Below, in pieces: positions 34,376-37,368 of a stretch of DNA of 37,368 bases. Origin of the DNA: Prevotella sp. HJM029 (GTDB taxonomy: Bacteria; Bacteroidota; Bacteroidia; Bacteroidales; Bacteroidaceae); assembly GCF_000599605.1 (NCBI RefSeq), contig NZ_AZHT01000045.1, positions 1 to 37,368 on the forward strand, in the 5' to 3' direction. Position 1 is the stretch's first letter; every line of letters starts with the position of its first letter. Both the position numbers and the translations under genes were made by a program. The notes beneath the pieces were generated by a model. That model ran no database searches. It worked only from the letters and a program-made list of their open reading frames with translations, and was not told the origin of the DNA.

Positions 34376-36778
34376 ATGCACAAAAAACATTTCTTCTTAG
34401 GTAATCAAATAGCTGAGAATAAAGGATTTACACCCCAACCGCAAGGAGGTGGCTCTCCAGCAGAATTTCCACAATACGATAATAGAAGAGCTCATGCAGA
34501 TGCATTAAAACAGCAATATGCTAATGCATTTGCAAATGCAATTAATGAGCAAGAGCCACTTCTTCAGTATGGGCAGCATACGGCTGATGGTGCCTATCTG
34601 GATTTTACCGTACCACAAAACATGATACCTTCATCTCTTGACACCCAAAGAGGCGCTCGAATAATGAAGATCCATAAAAAGGATTCAGAGGATGATAATG
34701 TTGATGTAACAGTTTTTGTTTCGAACAAACATAAAGATTGGTTTGATAAGAAGGCTGATAAATATGCTACAGCAGAGACAGAAAAGAAAAAACCATGCAA
34801 TGAATCTCTTATCGCTCCAATACAAGGTATTTCATCAGCAAAAATAGAATCCCTATTTGAGTCAAAAGACGAATATGAAGCCTTAGGACCTGCAGAGGAA
34901 ATGGGATTCGAATTGTGGATTTGTAAGACAGATGATTATAACATCAATGATATTCAGATCGTTTTAGATGACCTGAGTATAAAATGTCAAATAGAACAAC
35001 GGCTGCAATTTGCGGATGTTGATGTTTTTCTAATTACAACAAACAAGACCGTTCTTGCACAATTGCCATACCACATGGCAAACATATCTGAAATCCGCCG
35101 TTATAAGCAGCCATCTATTTTAACAGAATCTTCAGAGGTCAGTCGAGAATGGACAGACATACTTGCAAACGAGTTACAGTTTGAAGAATCTGATGTTCAC
35201 ATAGGTATTTTAGATAGCGGTGTAAATAATGCGCATCCATTAATAGCTCAAGCACTCCCAGACAGTCGTATGTCCACTGCTATCAATGTTCAAGATAACC
35301 TAGATCACATAGATCATGGAACAGGAATGGCAGGCTTGGTTCTCATGGGAGATTTGACAAAATTGGCATACGATAGAGGAAATTTACCAGTTGTCCAGCA
35401 TAATTTAGCTTCTGTGAAGATTGTAGATGCAAATTACTCCACAGCCCCTTCATTTTATGGCGCTGTTATTGAAGATGCTATATCTCAAAGTCAAGACATG
35501 GGAGCTGATATTGATTGTATGGCGGTAACAGATTCAATTTCTGATGATGGAAAACCAACATCTAGTTCAGCTGCTCTTGATGAAAGTATTTATCATAGTG
35601 GAGAATGTGATCGCCTAGTATTGGTTTCTGCTGGTAATATATATCAAGATGATGTAGACGCCACCAATTATATTAAATCATGTAAGGCAAATGCTATAAA
35701 TAGTCCTGCTCAGGCATGGAATGCTCTAACGGTTGGCGCATATACAGAACTTTCTATACCTGCAGATAAGACTGCTAAAGGAATAGCGTCCCCTAAAGGA
35801 GTGTCCCCATATTCATGTACTTCGTTTAGTTGGCATGAAGAAAGAGTTAAACCAGAAATTGTAATGGAGGGTGGAAATCTGGCATATAGTCCATCTATGG
35901 GTTTATATCCTGACGAGGATCTGTGCCTTATCACAACCAGCAATGATTTACGTTCCCCTCTTGAGACGTTTAATGCTACAAGTGCTGCAACAGCTCTTGC
36001 TGCGCGTCTTGCAGCAAAGATAAAGGTAGAGAATCCTAATTTAAGTATGCTGTCAATCAGAGCGTTGATGGTACATTCAGCTCGTTGGACAGATGAAATG
36101 AAAAGTATTGATGACGGAAGACCTCAAGATATAATACCACTCTGTGGATATGGCGTCCCAGATGAAGATATAGCAGCATATAGCAGTGAAAAATATGCAA
36201 CTTATGTATTTGAAAATGAATTAAAGCCATACAAGTCCGGGGGGACGAATACATACAATGAAATGCATTTCTATGCTTTGCCATGGCCTGTAGACGTACT
36301 AGAAGCAATGCACGATGAAGTTGTAACTTTACGTATAACTCTGTCATACTATGTCGAGCCGGCACCAGGAAAATCCGGAAAGAACAATAAATACCGCTAC
36401 CCATCAGCCACTTTGCGTTTTGATGTAAAAACTCCAATTGAGAACGATTCAGAATTCTTGGCTCGCCACAATAAACTCGAAGGTGAAAAAACAAGTGACA
36501 ATAATTCGACACGATGGAATATCGGACAGCAGCGTCGAGAAAGAGGTACCGTCCAGTCAGACTGGTTCTCATGTACGGCACAAGAGTTAGCAAGCTGTGG
36601 GCAAATTGTTGTGTTCCCAGGTCCTGGTTGGTGGAAAGAGCGTAAGCTTGAAAATGTCGATAATAAGATAAAGTATTCACTTGTGGTATCAATTCAGACG
36701 GAGAAAACTGAAATTTACCAAGCTGTAGAGACCGCTATTGCAAACAGAATAGCAATTCCAATTTCGAATCATTATTAA
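34376..36778 (+). CDS. Cytoplasmic S8 (subtilisin-like) serine protease, IetS-like
   Basis: An 800-residue S8 family peptidase. The catalytic triad is D280 (IGILDSGV), H314 (DHGTGMAG) and S536 (FNATSAATA), with oxyanion Asn N421 (VSAGN). About 270 residues precede the domain and some 250 follow (beta-rich, with WFSCTAQELASCGQIVVFPG). No signal peptide or membrane segment is seen, so it should act inside the cell, fitting a controlled toxin or effector. It follows the AAA+ gene by 8 bases, the known IetAS arrangement, in which the ATPase restrains the protease. All active-site residues are intact. The following HTH gene starts 5 bases later but differs in composition. Confidence 0.88.
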   Translation: MHKKHFFLGNQIAENKGFTPQPQGGGSPAEFPQYDNRRAHADALKQQYANAFANAINEQEPLLQYGQHTADGAYLDFTVPQNMIPSSLDTQRGARIMKIHKKDSEDDNVDVTVFVSNKHKDWFDKKADKYATAETEKKKPCNESLIAPIQGISSAKIESLFESKDEYEALGPAEEMGFELWICKTDDYNINDIQIVLDDLSIKCQIEQRLQFADVDVFLITTNKTVLAQLPYHMANISEIRRYKQPSILTESSEVSREWTDILANELQFEESDVHIGILDSGVNNAHPLIAQALPDSRMSTAINVQDNLDHIDHGTGMAGLVLMGDLTKLAYDRGNLPVVQHNLASVKIVDANYSTAPSFYGAVIEDAISQSQDMGADIDCMAVTDSISDDGKPTSSSAALDESIYHSGECDRLVLVSAGNIYQDDVDATNYIKSCKANAINSPAQAWNALTVGAYTELSIPADKTAKGIASPKGVSPYSCTSFSWHEERVKPEIVMEGGNLAYSPSMGLYPDEDLCLITTSNDLRSPLETFNATSAATALAARLAAKIKVENPNLSMLSIRALMVHSARWTDEMKSIDDGRPQDIIPLCGYGVPDEDIAAYSSEKYATYVFENELKPYKSGGTNTYNEMHFYALPWPVDVLEAMHDEVVTLRITLSYYVEPAPGKSGKNNKYRYPSATLRFDVKTPIENDSEFLARHNKLEGEKTSDNNSTRWNIGQQRRERGTVQSDWFSCTAQELASCGQIVVFPGPGWWKERKLENVDNKIKYSLVVSIQTEKTEIYQAVETAIANRIAIPISNHY

Positions 36779-36783
36779 AAAGT

Positions 36784-37113
36784 ATGAGGTTGCTTGATGG
36801 CCACATGAACCAAATCATCAACAAACTGGAAGCGCACGAGAGCAAGACTCCCTCACGCTGGCGCGAGGCGGCTGAATACCGCCAGGCCAACAAGTCGTGG
36901 CTCCGCCACTCGCAGCGTATTGCGATGCTTATGCTCGACAAGATGGACGAACTCCATCTTACCCAGACAGAACTTGCCCGGCGCATGGGCTGCTCGCAGC
37001 AGTACGTGTCGAAGATACTTCGTGGCAAGGAAAACCTTTCCATCGAGACACTATGTAAGATAGAGGATGCCCTCTCACTCCATTTGCTCCCCAGCGAGGT
37101 AGAAGCCGTATGA
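36784..37113 (+). CDS. XRE-family helix-turn-helix regulator or antitoxin
   Basis: A 109-residue protein with a helical N-terminal half (NQIINKLEAHESKTPSRWRE) and a C-terminal XRE/HTH_3 domain (LTQTELARRMGCSQQYVSKI then LRGKENLSIETLCKIEDALS). It resembles HigA-type antitoxins and phage-like repressors. The gene is GC-rich, like the primase and unlike the AAA/S8 pair just before it, so it probably belongs to the element backbone. A second ATG at 36805 is possible. Its stop overlaps the next small ORF (ATGA). Confidence 0.82.
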   Translation: MRLLDGHMNQIINKLEAHESKTPSRWREAAEYRQANKSWLRHSQRIAMLMLDKMDELHLTQTELARRMGCSQQYVSKILRGKENLSIETLCKIEDALSLHLLPSEVEAV

Positions 37114-37235
37114 TGAAGCTATACTCACATGAAGATATGCTCGACCAGGTGTTGGGCAGCAAAGGCACTCCTGCCCGTAATGCTTATGAGCAGAAAATCA
37201 ACTACCTCTTGAAAGATAAAAGAGATACGCATTAA
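37110..37235 (+). CDS. Small ORF, 41 aa, resembling the N-terminal arm of HigA-like antitoxins
   Basis: It starts at the ATGA overlapping the HTH gene stop. The peptide has LYSHEDMLDQVLGSKGTPAR then NAYEQKINYLL. The pattern YS-x-(D/E)-x-x-(D/E) ... G-x-x-GTPxR ... (Y/F)E recalls the start of Bacteroidota HigA-like antitoxins, which normally continue into an HTH domain; here a stop follows at 37233. It may be a free partner of the HTH protein just upstream, or a fragment. The family link is from memory of the motif, not a search. Confidence 0.55.
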   Translation: MMKLYSHEDMLDQVLGSKGTPARNAYEQKINYLLKDKRDTH

Positions 37236-37251
37236 GAAAAGATACCAAAGG

Positions 37252-37283
37252 TTTGTATAGATAGGATTTATACTGTATCTTTG
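37252..37283 (+). promoter_or_regulatory. Promoter near the right edge
   Basis: TTTG (37252-37255), a 20-base spacer and TATCTTTG (37276-37283) match the consensus. The transcript would start near 37288 and run off the window; a frame opens with ATG at 37322. Confidence 0.65.
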
Positions 37284-37321
37284 CACCGCTAGAACCCACC
37301 AAGCCTCTCAACGATGCTCAA

Positions 37322-37368
37322 ATGAGTTTGCAAATGAGGGCAATGGAAAGTGCACTTTCACATTGCCG
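37322..37368 (+). CDS. Possible partial gene at the right edge
   Basis: An ATG about 35 bases after the expected transcript start opens a frame of 15 codons to the window end (MSLQMRAMESALSHC). It overlaps a strong inverted repeat, so the region may instead be a regulatory or terminal-repeat structure. Confidence 0.2.
   Translation, partial: MSLQMRAMESALSHC
37339..37367. repeat. Long inverted repeat at the right edge
   Basis: GGCAATG+G+AAAGTG (37339-37352) pairs with CACTTT+C+CATTGCC (37353-37367) with one bulged A: fourteen pairs around a TGCA centre. Just before it CAAATGAG occurs twice (37319-37326, 37331-37338). Confidence 0.65.

Noticed and set aside
36057-36692. Minus-strand frame of 211 codons opposite the S8 protease
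   Set aside because: Lies wholly inside a gene with an intact catalytic triad and shows no recognisable domain or promoter.
1-37368. tRNA or rRNA genes
   Set aside because: No cloverleaf with a TTCGA-type T-loop or rRNA-like conserved block was noticed by eye on either strand.

Overview
The window looks like a chromosomal segment of a Bacteroidota member, most likely Prevotella or a close relative. The signs are the recurring promoter motif TAnnTTTG with an upstream TTTG/TTG, a long-type PPi-dependent phosphofructokinase, a DUF1573 protein, a secreted M6 protease with a sorting-tail-like C-terminus, the rimO-HU gene pair, and a mobile-element primase of the kind seen in Bacteroides and Prevotella elements. 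No rRNA, tRNA or CRISPR array is visible. The assignment comes from reading the sequence only; no database search was run.

Left part (1-27070), mostly core chromosome. At 136-985 a small alpha-helical (HEAT-like) protein gene sits next to a decayed gene with in-frame stops and a frameshift. Then come a minus-strand operon DUF1573 / EFR1 ferredoxin-flavodoxin / M6 metalloprotease (4245-1335), a stand-alone trpF, rpe (+), an ECF sigma factor, and a YgiQ-type radical SAM gene. A seven-copy 41-bp tandem repeat (8887-9164) lies upstream of ygiQ. Next is an envelope-related minus-strand cluster: a small protein, an acyltransferase, a zinc amidase with golvesin-like and FN3 domains, and a conserved small protein. 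Pfp (PPi-PFK) and a membrane-anchored GH25 lysozyme read rightward. A long minus-strand run follows: mazG, lipoprotein, rnz, L,D-transpeptidase, truA, DMT transporter, dapA. FtsY, rimO, HU and a membrane-tethered HU/LysM-like protein read rightward.

Right part (27071-37368), accessory. A 770-bp gene-poor stretch with repeats leads to a DUF4143 ATPase with its own promoter and terminator. After it comes a compact mobile-element module: a 37-codon ORF and a 110-aa ORF coupled by ATGA, an excisionase-like HTH protein, and a CHC2-Toprim primase fused to a P-loop ATPase. This resembles the regulatory/replication module of NBU-type mobilizable elements, but no integrase or relaxase is visible here. 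The primase is clearly GC-rich in third codon positions. It is followed by an AT-rich two-gene cassette, an AAA+ ATPase and a cytoplasmic S8 subtilase, which matches the known IetA/IetS toxin-antitoxin/anti-phage architecture. Composition then becomes GC-rich again in an XRE-type HTH gene and an overlapping 41-codon ORF that resembles only the N-terminal arm of a HigA-like antitoxin.

How the genes work together: the left part carries envelope and peptidoglycan maintenance (amidase, L,D-transpeptidase, GH25, DapA), central metabolism (Pfp, Rpe, TrpF), protein targeting (FtsY) and RNA/ribosome modification (TruA, RimO, Rnz). The right part looks like a mobile element whose cargo slot holds an IetAS-like defence or stability module.
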